Part shown: positions 41,000 through 50,189 of the stretch, one piece after another
Numbering within the stretch: the first letter of the stretch is position 1
Layout of the letters: each line of letters starts with the position of its first letter
DNA from: Rhodococcus sp040643435
GTDB lineage: Bacteria; Actinomycetota; Actinomycetes; Mycobacteriales; Mycobacteriaceae
Reading direction: 5' to 3'
Length of the DNA stretch: 64,000 bases
Assembly: GCF_040643435.1 (NCBI RefSeq)
Contig: NZ_JBEYUH010000011.1
Coordinates: forward strand, 1-64,000
Notes under the pieces: generated by a model
The model's input: only the letters and a program-made list of their open reading frames with translations
Database searches by the model: none
Told to the model about the DNA's origin: nothing
Translations under genes and position numbers: made by a program

Positions 41000-43849
41000 T
41001 TGACAGACCTGATCCACGGATCCGACTCCCCGGAAAGCGCCACACAGGGCGCGTCGGGCGCGGATTCCTCGGCCAAGCCGGCATCGACCAAGGACAACCG
41101 TGTCCGGGTGATCCGCGAGGGCGTGGCCTCCTACCTGCCGGATATCGACCCGGGAGAAACCGAAGAGTGGCTCGAGTCGTTCGACGGGATGCTCGAGGCA
41201 GCGGGTCCGACCCGCGCCCGCTACCTTCTTCTGCGCATGCTCGAGCGTGCGAACGAGCGTAAGGTCTCCCTCCCCGCCCTGACCTCCACCGACTACGTCA
41301 ACACCATCCCGACCGAGAGCGAACCGTGGTTCCCCGGTGACGAGGAGGTCGAGCGCCGATTCCGCGCGTACATCCGGTGGAATGCGGCGATCATGGTGAC
41401 CCGTGCGCAGCGACCGGGCGTCGGGGTCGGTGGCCACATCTCCACCTATGCGTCGTCCGCGGCGTTGTACGAGGTCGGCTTCAACCACTTCTTCCGCGGC
41501 AAGGACCACCCCGGCGGCGGCGACCAGGTCTTCATTCAGGGCCACGCCTCCCCCGGCATCTACGCGCGTGCCTTCCTCGAAGGCCGCCTCGACGAAGCGC
41601 AACTCGACGGTTTCCGTCAGGAGCACAGCCACGCTTCGCTCGGTGGCGGTCTGCCGTCGTACCCGCATCCGCGCCTGCTCCCGAACTTCTGGGAGTACCC
41701 CACGGTGTCCATGGGCCTGGGCCCGATGAACGCGATCTACCAGGCTCGGTTCAACCACTATCTGCACGACCGCGGCATCAAGGACACCTCCGACCAGCAC
41801 GTCTGGGCGTTCCTGGGTGACGGCGAGATGGACGAGCCCGAATCGCGTGGCCTGCTGCACGTCGCGGCCACCGAGGGACTGGACAACCTGACCTTCGTCG
41901 TCAACTGCAACCTGCAGCGTCTCGACGGCCCGGTGCGCGGTAACGGCAAGATCATCCAGGAACTCGAGTCGTTCTTCCGCGGCGCCGGCTGGAACGTCAT
42001 CAAGGTCGTGTGGGGCCGCGAGTGGGACGCACTGCTGCACGCCGACAAGGACGGCGCGCTGGTCAACCTCATGAACGTCACCCCCGACGGCGACTACCAG
42101 ACATACAAGGCGAACGACGGCGCGTTCGTACGCGAGCATTTCTTCGGCCGCGACCCCCGGACGAAGGAACTGGTCAAGGATCTGTCCGATCAGGACATCT
42201 GGAACCTCAAGCGTGGCGGGCACGACTACCGCAAGATCTACGCGGCGTACAAGGCCGCGATGGAGCACAAGGGCCAGCCGACGGTGATCCTCGCGCACAC
42301 CATCAAGGGCTACACGCTCGGTAAGCACTTCGAGGGCCGCAACGCGACCCACCAGATGAAGAAGCTCACCCTCGAGGATCTCAAGTACTTCCGCGATGTT
42401 CAGCGGATCCCGATCTCGGATGCCGAGCTCGAGAAGGATCCGAAGTTGCCGCCCTACTATCACCCCGGTTTCGAGTCACCCGAGATCCAGTACATGCTCG
42501 AGCGTCGCCGATCGCTGGGCGGTTTCCTGCCGGAACGGCGCACGACCGCCAAGCCTCTGCAGTTGCCTCCGGAGAAGACCTACGACGTCATCCGCAAGGG
42601 TTCGGGCAAGCAGGACGTCGCGACCACGATGGCGACCGTGCGCGTGCTCAAGGAACTGCTGCGCGACAAAGAGATCGGCAAGCGCATCGTGCCGATCATC
42701 CCGGACGAGGCCCGCACCTTCGGCATGGACTCGTGGTTCCCGTCGCTGAAGATCTACAACCGCAACGGCCAGCTGTACACGTCTGTGGACGCCGAACTCA
42801 TGCTCGCCTACAAGGAGAGCGACGCCGGCCAGATCCTGCACGAGGGCATCAACGAGGCCGGTTCGACGGCGTCGTTCACCGCTGTCGGCACCTCGTATGC
42901 GACACACGGTGAGCCGATGATCCCCGTGTACATCTTCTACTCGATGTTCGGTTTCCAGCGCACGGGCGACGGCCTGTGGGCGGCCGCCGACCAGATGGCA
43001 CGTGGTTTCCTCCTCGGCGCCACCGCGGGGCGCACCACGTTGACCGGCGAGGGTCTGCAGCACGCCGACGGGCATTCGCAGTTGCTCGCGTCGACGAACC
43101 CCGCTGTGGTCACCTACGACCCGGCGTTCTCGTACGAGATCGCCCACATCTTCCGTGACGGCCTGCGGCGGATGTACGGCGGCACCGAAGGTGTGGAGGG
43201 CTTCGGCGGCGAGGACATCTTCTACTACATCACCGTGTACAACGAGCCCTATGCTCAGCCAGCCGAGCCGGAGGGTCTCGATGTCGATGGCCTGCTGCGC
43301 GGCATCTACCTGTACAAGCGGGGCTCGGACACCGGACCGAAGGCCCAGATCCTGGTTTCGGGCGTGATGATGCCCGAGGCGTTGCGCGCACAGCGGATGC
43401 TCGCCGACGAGTGGGGCGTCTCGGCCGACGTCTGGTCCGTCACCTCGTGGGGCGAGCTGCGCCGTGACGGCGTCGAGTGCGACCGGCAGGCGCTTCTGCA
43501 CCCCGGTGACGAGGCTCCCGTGCCCTACGTCGCGTCGGTACTCAACGACGCGGCGGGTCCGTTCGTCGCGGTGTCCGACTGGATGCGTGCGGTGCCCGAT
43601 CAGATCCGCAAGTGGGTGCCCGGCGACTACACGGTGCTCGGCGCCGACGGATTCGGTTTCTCCGACACCCGTACGGCAGCGCGTCGCGTGTTCAATATCG
43701 ACGCCGAGTCGACGGTGGTCGCGGTGCTCGCAGCGTTGGGCCGCGAAGGTGCCCTCGACGGCGACAAGGCCGCCGAAGCTGCCCGCACCTATCGGATCGA
43801 CGACGTGACGGCAGCACCGGTGTCCCTGGCGGATCCGGGCGTCGCCTGA
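41000..43849 (+). CDS. aceE: Pyruvate dehydrogenase E1 component, homodimeric
   Basis: 949 residues. Thiamin diphosphate enzyme that decarboxylates pyruvate and loads acetyl groups on the E2 lipoyl arms. The ThDP motif is GDGEMDEPESRG through NCNLQ, and the sequence is collinear with mycobacterial AceE (NRVRVIREGVASYLPDIDP near residue 33, GHISTYASSAALYEVGFNH near 145). TTG at 41000 with GAGGAG upstream is the most likely start; an alternative frame start would add 102 residues of low-quality sequence. It would work with the three-lipoyl E2 at 7.7 kb. Confidence 0.93.
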   Translation: MTDLIHGSDSPESATQGASGADSSAKPASTKDNRVRVIREGVASYLPDIDPGETEEWLESFDGMLEAAGPTRARYLLLRMLERANERKVSLPALTSTDYVNTIPTESEPWFPGDEEVERRFRAYIRWNAAIMVTRAQRPGVGVGGHISTYASSAALYEVGFNHFFRGKDHPGGGDQVFIQGHASPGIYARAFLEGRLDEAQLDGFRQEHSHASLGGGLPSYPHPRLLPNFWEYPTVSMGLGPMNAIYQARFNHYLHDRGIKDTSDQHVWAFLGDGEMDEPESRGLLHVAATEGLDNLTFVVNCNLQRLDGPVRGNGKIIQELESFFRGAGWNVIKVVWGREWDALLHADKDGALVNLMNVTPDGDYQTYKANDGAFVREHFFGRDPRTKELVKDLSDQDIWNLKRGGHDYRKIYAAYKAAMEHKGQPTVILAHTIKGYTLGKHFEGRNATHQMKKLTLEDLKYFRDVQRIPISDAELEKDPKLPPYYHPGFESPEIQYMLERRRSLGGFLPERRTTAKPLQLPPEKTYDVIRKGSGKQDVATTMATVRVLKELLRDKEIGKRIVPIIPDEARTFGMDSWFPSLKIYNRNGQLYTSVDAELMLAYKESDAGQILHEGINEAGSTASFTAVGTSYATHGEPMIPVYIFYSMFGFQRTGDGLWAAADQMARGFLLGATAGRTTLTGEGLQHADGHSQLLASTNPAVVTYDPAFSYEIAHIFRDGLRRMYGGTEGVEGFGGEDIFYYITVYNEPYAQPAEPEGLDVDGLLRGIYLYKRGSDTGPKAQILVSGVMMPEALRAQRMLADEWGVSADVWSVTSWGELRRDGVECDRQALLHPGDEAPVPYVASVLNDAAGPFVAVSDWMRAVPDQIRKWVPGDYTVLGADGFGFSDTRTAARRVFNIDAESTVVAVLAALGREGALDGDKAAEAARTYRIDDVTAAPVSLADPGVA

Positions 43850-43915
43850 TCCGCCCTCCGCTCACGTCCGAAGTGGCGTGACGGCCGGATCGCGACCGCC
43901 GGGTACTTTCGTCCC

Positions 43916-45229
43916 ATGGTCGACGACCCGCAACTTCACCGGACCGGGCAGGTACCGGGCGTTCCCAGAGAACGCCCGGTACCTCCTTCCCGTCCCGAGC
44001 GAGCACCCCTGCCCGACGCGCTCCTCCGCCGGGTCAAGCAGTTCTCGGGGCGACTGTCCACCGAAGCCGTGCACGTCATGCAGGAGCAATTGCCCTTCTT
44101 CGCCGACCTCGACGCGTCGCAACGTTCGACGGTGCAATTGGTGATCCAGACGTCGGTGGTCGATTTCCTCGAGTGGGTGCGCAATCCCGACAGCGACCTG
44201 CAGTTCAGCCTCGACGCCTTCCAGATGATCCCGCAGGACCTGGCGCGGCGGTTGACCCTGCGGCAGACCGTGGACATGGTCCGTGCGGCGATGGAGTTCT
44301 TCGAGCAGTGGCTTCCTGCTCTGGCCCGCAACGAGGAACAACTCGTGGCGCTGACCGAGGCGATCCTGCGCTACGGCCGGGAACTGGGATTCGCTGCGGC
44401 AGCTGTCTACGCAAGTGCCGCAGAGTCCCGGGGCGCGTGGGACACCCGACTCGAAGCCCTGGTGGTCGACGCAGTGGTCCGCGGGGACACGGGGCCCGAC
44501 ATGCAGTCCCGCGCTGCGACCCTCAACTGGGACGCCACTGCGCCTGCGACGGTCATCGTGGGTACACCCCCTCCCGACCAGGGAGTTTCGGTGATCACCA
44601 CCGTGCACACCGTCGCCCAGGAGCACGGTCGCGCCGCTCTTGCGGTGGTGCAGGGTGAACGACTGGTGATGGTGGTGAGCGGCGACCTGCACGGTTCGGC
44701 GGATGCCGCGAATTTCCGCACCGAGCTGATGCGCGCATTCTCGGACGACCCGGTGGTCATCGGCCCGACCACACCGACGCTGGCGACCGCGCACATCTCC
44801 GCGGTCGAAGCGCTCGCCGGCATGGAGGCCGTGGTGGGGTGGCCCGGGGCCCCGCGTCCGGTGCATGCCGCGGAGTTGCTGCCCGAGCGCGCCCTGCTCG
44901 GCGATCCCGGTGCGATCGCCGCGCTCGAGGACTTCGTCGTCGCCCCGCTCGCGGCTGCCGGACCGTCCCTCGCCGACACTCTGGACGCATACCTCGACAG
45001 TGGAGGCGCTGTCGAGACCTGCGCCCGGAAGCTGTTTGTTCATCCAAATACCGTGCGGTATCGATTGAAGCGAATCACAGAGGTGACGGGTCGAGATCCT
45101 ACAAATCCACGCGACGCGTACGTGCTGCGAATCGCGGCCACGGTCGGTCGTCTGGCACGAAGTCATCACGAATTGAGATCTCCCGTACCACCTGTCACTA
45201 GGTTCACAATTCGCGAATCGGACACGTAA
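43916..45229 (+). CDS. PucR-family transcriptional regulator of fatty acid synthesis
   Basis: 437 residues. N-terminal variable domain, a central GGDEF-like/CdaR region and a C-terminal helix-turn-helix at about 375-405 (GGAVETCARKLFVHPNTVRYRLKRI). Same class and place as M. tuberculosis Rv2242 and S. coelicolor FasR, an activator of the fab operon. A perfect inverted repeat lies between this gene and fabD, and a copy of its half-site lies near the 3' end of this gene. It probably controls fabD-acpM-kasA-accD6, possibly also itself. ATG start. Confidence 0.88.
   Translation: MVDDPQLHRTGQVPGVPRERPVPPSRPERAPLPDALLRRVKQFSGRLSTEAVHVMQEQLPFFADLDASQRSTVQLVIQTSVVDFLEWVRNPDSDLQFSLDAFQMIPQDLARRLTLRQTVDMVRAAMEFFEQWLPALARNEEQLVALTEAILRYGRELGFAAAAVYASAAESRGAWDTRLEALVVDAVVRGDTGPDMQSRAATLNWDATAPATVIVGTPPPDQGVSVITTVHTVAQEHGRAALAVVQGERLVMVVSGDLHGSADAANFRTELMRAFSDDPVVIGPTTPTLATAHISAVEALAGMEAVVGWPGAPRPVHAAELLPERALLGDPGAIAALEDFVVAPLAAAGPSLADTLDAYLDSGGAVETCARKLFVHPNTVRYRLKRITEVTGRDPTNPRDAYVLRIAATVGRLARSHHELRSPVPPVTRFTIRESDT
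45098..45106 (+). promoter_or_regulatory. Isolated copy of the fabD operator half-site
   Basis: CCTACAAAT, identical to the half-site at 45283-45291, lies within the 3' end of the PucR-type gene, 174 bases upstream of the full palindrome. It may be an auxiliary site. Confidence 0.4.
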
Positions 45230-45270
45230 CGTCCCGGAGCCTGACTCCGATAGCGCCGGGCGACGTGCAG

Positions 45271-45291
45271 ATTTGTAGGAACCCTACAAAT
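45271..45291. promoter_or_regulatory. Operator candidate: 9-bp inverted repeat upstream of fabD
   Basis: ATTTGTAGG (45271-45279) and its exact reverse complement CCTACAAAT (45283-45291) with a 3-nt spacer. Lies 67 bases before the fabD start. Perfect palindromes of this length are unlikely by chance in GC-rich DNA, and this one is A/T-rich. The likely binder is the PucR-type regulator. Confidence 0.7.
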
Positions 45292-45357
45292 TGGCGGGCC
45301 AGCTTTCATCGCTACCGACATCTCGCAGGGGTACGTTTCCGGTGTTCCCTGGTGGTC

Positions 45358-46275
45358 GTGATTTCGCTGCTTGCCCCCGGTCAGGGGTCTCAGACACCCG
45401 GAATGCTCGCCCCGTGGCTCGAGCAGTCCGGAGCACGCGACCGCATCGATCAGTGGTCGCAGACAGCGGGCCTCGACCTCGCGCGACTCGGCACGACGGC
45501 TACCGCCGACGAGATCACCGACACCGCGGTGACCCAGCCGCTCGTGGTGGCTGCTGCCCTTCTCGCGTTCGAGGATCTGGATCGACGCGGTCTCGTTCCT
45601 GCCGACACGATCGTCGCCGGACACTCGGTCGGCGAGCTCGCCGCAGCCGCCGTTGCAGGTGTCATCAGCGCCGACGACGCTGTCGCCCTCGCGGCGATCC
45701 GCGGCGCGGAGATGGCCCGAGCGTGTGCGCTCGAACCCACCGGAATGTCCGCCGTCCTCGGCGGAGCAGAAGACGAGGTGCTCGCGCGCCTCGCCGAGTT
45801 GGATCTGACCCCCGCGAACATGAACGCGGCGGGCCAGATCGTCGCAGCCGGGCGCGTCACCGCGCTCAAGGAACTCGCTGCGAACCCGCCCGAGAAGGCC
45901 CGAGTCCGGTCCTTGCCGGTCGCCGGCGCCTTCCACACCCGGTTCATGGCGCCGGCCCAGGACGCCGTGGCCGCCGCTGCGGCGAAGATCACTCCGGCCG
46001 ACCCGAACCGCACGTTGCTGTCGAACTTCGACGGCAAGCCCGTCACCTCGGGGGCCGACGCGCTCGAACGTCTCGCAGCTCAGGTCACCCGTCCGGTCCG
46101 ATGGGATCTGTGCACCACCTACCTGCGCGAATCTCAGGTGAGCCGGATCGTCGAGCTCCCGCCTGCCGGTACGCTCGTGGGCATCGCCAAGCGCGAGATG
46201 CGTGGTACGCCCACCGTCGCCCTCAAAACCCCCGCGGAGATCTCCGCTCTGGCCGAAAGTCTTCAACTCGGTTAG
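45358..46275 (+). CDS. fabD: Malonyl-CoA:ACP transacylase
   Basis: 305 residues. Loads malonyl groups on AcpM for FAS-II elongation. Nucleophile S90 in GHSVGE and H193 in AGAFHTRFM. GTG at 45358 gives the family N-terminus (MISLLAPGQGSQ); a GTG two codons earlier is possible. First gene of the fabD-acpM-kasA-accD6 operon, which supplies meromycolate chain extension. Confidence 0.95.
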   Translation: MISLLAPGQGSQTPGMLAPWLEQSGARDRIDQWSQTAGLDLARLGTTATADEITDTAVTQPLVVAAALLAFEDLDRRGLVPADTIVAGHSVGELAAAAVAGVISADDAVALAAIRGAEMARACALEPTGMSAVLGGAEDEVLARLAELDLTPANMNAAGQIVAAGRVTALKELAANPPEKARVRSLPVAGAFHTRFMAPAQDAVAAAAAKITPADPNRTLLSNFDGKPVTSGADALERLAAQVTRPVRWDLCTTYLRESQVSRIVELPPAGTLVGIAKREMRGTPTVALKTPAEISALAESLQLG

Positions 46276-46330
46276 GTTGCTGCGCGCGCCGTCGCACAGC
46301 ACGGGCACCTCACCGGGACCTCCCCGGACC

Positions 46331-46352
46331 CCGGTCGGAAACATTCGACCGG
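46331..46352. promoter_or_regulatory. Inverted repeat between fabD and acpM
   Basis: CCGGTCG-N8-CGACCGG, a perfect 7-bp repeat, 43 bases before the acpM start. May be an mRNA hairpin that tunes acpM level, which must exceed that of its partners, or a regulator site. Confidence 0.4.
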
Positions 46353-46394
46353 TTTCGAACGACATAGTCGACAGATCGAGAAGGGAGCCACATC

Positions 46395-46673
46395 GTGGCC
46401 GCCACCCAGGAAGAAATCATCACCGGTCTCGCCGAGATCATCGAAGAGGTCACCGGTATCGAGCCCTCCGAGGTGACCGTCGAGAAGTCCTTCGTCGACG
46501 ACCTCGACATCGACTCGCTGTCCATGGTCGAGATCGCCGTTCAGACCGAGGACAAGTACGGCGTGAAGATCCCCGACGAGGATCTCGCCAGTCTCCGCAC
46601 CGTCGGTGACGCCGTGTCCTACATCCAGAAGCTCGAGGCCGCAGGCGTTCAGGCCACGAACGACAACGAATGA
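46395..46673 (+). CDS. acpM: Meromycolate extension acyl carrier protein
   Basis: 92 residues. The phosphopantetheine serine is S41 in the DLDIDSLSMVEI motif. The C-terminal end after residue 80 is a short tail, less than in M. tuberculosis AcpM. GTG start with AAGGGAG upstream. Its stop overlaps the kasA start by 4 bases (ATGA). Confidence 0.95.
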   Translation: MAATQEEIITGLAEIIEEVTGIEPSEVTVEKSFVDDLDIDSLSMVEIAVQTEDKYGVKIPDEDLASLRTVGDAVSYIQKLEAAGVQATNDNE

Positions 46674-47926
46674 GTTCTGCTGTGGCATCCCCTTCTCCTC
46701 GGGCACTCCGCAACGTCGTCGTCACCAGCCTCGCGGCCACGACGTCGATCGCCGGGGACGTGGACGCGACCTGGAAGGCGCTGCTGGCCGGTGAGAGCGG
46801 GATCGGCACAATCGACGGCGGGTTCGTCGAGGAGTTCGACCTCCCGGTTCGCATCGGGGGGACACTGAAAGTCAGCCCCGACGAGGGCCTGTCCCGCGTG
46901 GAACTCCGCCGCATGAGCTTCGTCGAGCGGCTGGCGCTGACTCTCGGGCGCACCGTGTGGCAGAACGCCGGCAGCCCCGAGGTCGACCACGACCGCCTCG
47001 GTGTGGTCATCGGTACGGGTCTCGGCGGCGGCGAGTCGCTCATCGACGCCGTCGACAAGCTTCGTGAAGGCGGGTACCGCAAGGTGTCCCCCTTCGCGGT
47101 GCAGATGATCATGCCGAACGGGCCGTCGGCCACCGTCGGGCTCGAACTCGGTGCCCGCGCGGGAGTCATCACCCCGGTCTCGGCATGCTCATCCGGGTCC
47201 GAGGCGATCGCCAACGCATACCGGATGATCGCGTTCGGCGACGCCGACATCGTCGTCACCGGCGGTGTCGAAGGCCAGCTGGACGCGGTCGCCACTGCAG
47301 GCTTCGCGATGATGCGGGCGCTGAGCACCCGCAACGACGACCCGCAGAGCGCGTCGCGCCCGTTCGACAAGGACCGCGACGGCTTCGTCTTCGGCGAGGC
47401 CGGCGCACTGATGGTCCTCGAGAGCGAAGAGCACGCCAAGGCACGCGGAGCGACCATCCACGGTCGGCTCCTCGGCGCCGGTATCACCTCGGACGGCTAT
47501 CACATCGTGGCACCCGATCCGGAAGGCACGGGTGCGGCACGAGCGATGCGGCGGGCGATCGAGACCGCCGGGCTCACGAAGGCGGACATCGGGCACGTCA
47601 ACGCGCATGCGACGGCAACCCCGATCGGCGACGTGGCCGAGGCGAAGGCCATCAACGCGGCCGTGGGCAACCACGCCGCGATCTACGCTCCGAAATCCGC
47701 GCTCGGGCATTCGATCGGCGCGGTGGGTGCACTCGAAGCAGTACTGACGGTCCTGGCGCTGCGTGACGGGGTCATCCCGCCGACGCTGAATCTCGAGAAC
47801 CAGGATCCAGAAATCGATCTCGACGTGGTCAAGGGCGAACCGCGATCCGGACAGATCGATTTCGCGCTGAACAACTCGTTCGGTTTCGGTGGGCACAACG
47901 TGGCGCTCGCATTCGGTCGCGCCTGA
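46670..47926 (+). CDS. kasA: Beta-ketoacyl-ACP synthase KasA (FabF-type)
   Basis: 418 residues. Condensing enzyme of FAS-II. Catalytic triad C173 (VSACSSGSEA), H312 (VNAHATATPIGD) and H346 (KSALGHSIGAVGA), with K341. Full length. Translationally coupled to acpM. In mycobacteria kasB follows; here a stem-loop and then accD6 follow instead, so the operon has a single elongating synthase. Confidence 0.95.
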   Translation: MSSAVASPSPRALRNVVVTSLAATTSIAGDVDATWKALLAGESGIGTIDGGFVEEFDLPVRIGGTLKVSPDEGLSRVELRRMSFVERLALTLGRTVWQNAGSPEVDHDRLGVVIGTGLGGGESLIDAVDKLREGGYRKVSPFAVQMIMPNGPSATVGLELGARAGVITPVSACSSGSEAIANAYRMIAFGDADIVVTGGVEGQLDAVATAGFAMMRALSTRNDDPQSASRPFDKDRDGFVFGEAGALMVLESEEHAKARGATIHGRLLGAGITSDGYHIVAPDPEGTGAARAMRRAIETAGLTKADIGHVNAHATATPIGDVAEAKAINAAVGNHAAIYAPKSALGHSIGAVGALEAVLTVLALRDGVIPPTLNLENQDPEIDLDVVKGEPRSGQIDFALNNSFGFGGHNVALAFGRA

Positions 47927-47948
47927 CCGTCCGCGCCCGTTCGCCCCT

Positions 47949-47983
47949 CGCGGTGAAGGCTCCGCCCGGGAGCCTTCACCGCG
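47949..47983 (+). terminator. Stem-loop between kasA and accD6
   Basis: A perfect 15-bp stem (47949-47963 with 47969-47983) with a 5-nt loop. No T run follows. It may attenuate or stabilise the mRNA between kasA and accD6, at the point where kasB sits in mycobacteria. Confidence 0.55.
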
Positions 47984-48018
47984 GCCCACCATCACCGCGT
48001 CTGCCCGAGGAGCACCCG

Positions 48019-49452
48019 ATGACCATCCTGGATCCAGCCACGCTGCGCGAAACGCCGGTGGACCCGAGAGATCCGTTGGCCCGTCTCGAGAATCTGTTCG
48101 ACCCGGGCAGCCTGGAGTTGCTGCACGTCCGCGACAAGTCCGGCGTCCTCGCCGCGATCGGAGACGTCGACGGCATCCGCACCGTTGCGTACTGCTCCGA
48201 CGCCACCGTCATGGGCGGTGCCATGGGCGTCGAGGGATGCCGGCACATCGTCGAGGCGATCGACCTCGCCATCGACCACGAGTTCCCCGTGGTCGGTATC
48301 TTCCATTCCGGTGGAGCGCGTCTCGCCGAGGGTGTGGAGGCCCTTCACGCCGTCGGCCTGGTCTTCGAAGCCATGGTGCGCGCCTCCGGTCTGGTTCCCC
48401 AGATCTCCGTGGTCCTCGGTTTCGCTGCCGGTGGTGCCGCCTACGGCCCCGCACTGACCGATATCGTCATCATGGCCCCCGAGGGCCGGGTCTTCGTCAC
48501 CGGCCCCGACGTGGTGCGAAGTGTCACCGGCGAACAGGTCGACATGGAATCACTCGGCGGCCCGGAGACGCACACCAAGAAGTCCGGTGTCGCCCACATC
48601 GCCGCGCACGATGAGGCCGATGCCCTGCATCGAGCACGCCGCCTGGTGTCGATGCTCGCCGAACAGGGCGAATTCGACGTCGCGGCAGCGGCACTCGGCG
48701 ACACGGATCTTCGAGCGTTGCTCCCCGAGTCGCCTCGCCGCGCGTACGACGTGCGACCCATCGTGCATCAGTTGCTCGACAACATCGACGGAGAGTCCGC
48801 CTTCGAGGAGATCCAGGCCGGCTGGGCGCGCAGCATCGTCACCGGCTTCGGCCGGCTCGGCGGTCGCACGGTCGGGGTCATCGCGAACAATCCACTCCGC
48901 CTCGGCGGTTGCCTCAACTCCGAGAGCGCCGAGAAGTCAGCACGTTTCGTCCGGATGTGCAATGCCTTCGGAGTTCCGCTCGTCGTGATCGTCGACGTTC
49001 CCGGCTATCTTCCGGGCGTGAGCCAGGAATGGGAAGGTGTCGTGCGACGTGGCGCCAAACTGCTCCACGCGTTCGCCGAAGCGAAGGTTCCCCGCGTCAC
49101 GCTGGTGACACGCAAGATCTACGGCGGCGCGTACATCGCGATGAACTCCCGCGCGCTCGGCGCCACGGCCGTCTACGCCTGGCCCGAATCCGAGGTGGCT
49201 GTGATGGGCGCGAAGGCCGCCGTGGGGATTCTCCACAAGAAGGCACTCGCCGCGGCGCCCGAGGAAGAGCGCGAAGCACTGCACGACCGCCTGGCCGCCG
49301 AGCACGAGGCCATCGCCGGCGGGGTCGGGCGCGCCATGGCGATCGGTGTCGTCGACGAGATGATCGATCCGGCTACCACGCGCAGCACGATCACTGCCGC
49401 ATTGGCTGCAGCACCCGCGGTTCGCGGTCGGCACAAGAACATTCCGCTCTGA
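48019..49452 (+). CDS. accD6: Acyl-CoA carboxylase beta subunit AccD6
   Basis: 477 residues. Carboxyltransferase subunit that, with a biotinylated AccA partner elsewhere, makes malonyl-CoA for FabD. Two crotonase-like halves; GFAAGGAAYGPALTD and the C-terminal TRKIYGGAYIAMNSRALGA are acyl-CoA and carboxybiotin binding signatures. ATG with GAGGAG upstream. Last gene of the fab operon, followed by a large hairpin. Confidence 0.94.
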   Translation: MTILDPATLRETPVDPRDPLARLENLFDPGSLELLHVRDKSGVLAAIGDVDGIRTVAYCSDATVMGGAMGVEGCRHIVEAIDLAIDHEFPVVGIFHSGGARLAEGVEALHAVGLVFEAMVRASGLVPQISVVLGFAAGGAAYGPALTDIVIMAPEGRVFVTGPDVVRSVTGEQVDMESLGGPETHTKKSGVAHIAAHDEADALHRARRLVSMLAEQGEFDVAAAALGDTDLRALLPESPRRAYDVRPIVHQLLDNIDGESAFEEIQAGWARSIVTGFGRLGGRTVGVIANNPLRLGGCLNSESAEKSARFVRMCNAFGVPLVVIVDVPGYLPGVSQEWEGVVRRGAKLLHAFAEAKVPRVTLVTRKIYGGAYIAMNSRALGATAVYAWPESEVAVMGAKAAVGILHKKALAAAPEEEREALHDRLAAEHEAIAGGVGRAMAIGVVDEMIDPATTRSTITAALAAAPAVRGRHKNIPL

Positions 49453-49510
49453 TACGACAGACGAACACCGGCATCGCCCGATGAGCGATGCCGGTGTTCT
49501 CTCGTATCAG
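49449..49510. terminator. Bidirectional terminator after accD6
   Basis: A 15-bp stem (49463-49477 with 49485-49499) inside an outer 9-bp stem (49449-49457 with 49502-49510) that includes the accD6 stop. Separates accD6 from the convergent DUF3145 gene. Confidence 0.8.
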
Positions 49511-49559
49511 AAGGGGGTGGCGCGCATTCAGGTCCCCGACTCCCCGGCGGAAACCACGG

Positions 49560-50066
49560 TCAGCCGACGTCCCGGCGGAGCCAGGTCACCTGTGCTCCTT
49601 CGTCGCCGCTTCGGTACGGCTCGAGTTCCTCGTCCCACGCCGTTCCGAGCGCGCGATGCAATTCGCTGGTGATGTCGGCGGAGGAGAGCATGGCGCGCAG
49701 ACGCATCTCGCCGAGTACGACGTCGCCGTTGGCACCGGTGATTCCCCGCCAGAGACCCAATCGGGGTACGTAGCTGAAACGTTCACCGTCCACACCCTCG
49801 CTCGGGTTCTCGGTGATCTCGAAACGGAGCATCGGCCACGACCGCAGAACATCGGCAAGTCGAGCGGCCGTGCCCACAGGGCCCACCCAATCGGCACAGG
49901 TGCGCAACAGCCCCGGTGCGGCCGGTTGACCCGTCCATGCCAGGTCGGGCCGGCTGTCGAGAATGTCGGCCAGTGCCCAATCGATGTGCGGGCACACTGC
50001 GGCCGGAGACGAGTGGATATAGATCACCCCCGCCGTAGCATCCGCGAATTGGTTGGATGCGCGCAT
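49560..50066 (-). CDS. DUF3145 family protein
   Basis: 168 residues. Starts at an ATG with GGAGG seven bases upstream. VIYIHSSPAAVCPHIDWALADIL is the family N-terminus. Cytoplasmic; conserved in actinobacteria next to FAS-II genes in some genomes but of unknown function. No motif suggests a reaction. Confidence 0.85.
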   Translation of the reverse strand: MRASNQFADATAGVIYIHSSPAAVCPHIDWALADILDSRPDLAWTGQPAAPGLLRTCADWVGPVGTAARLADVLRSWPMLRFEITENPSEGVDGERFSYVPRLGLWRGITGANGDVVLGEMRLRAMLSSADITSELHRALGTAWDEELEPYRSGDEGAQVTWLRRDVG

Positions 50067-50189
50067 ACATTCACCTCCGAGTCGACCAGGACGTCTTCCC
50101 CAACGACCTTCGTCGACCAAGGCTTCTCCATGCAGGCTGGGTACAAGTGTGCCCCTGTGACGCATGTTTCGCCAGAAAACCAGAGAGGT

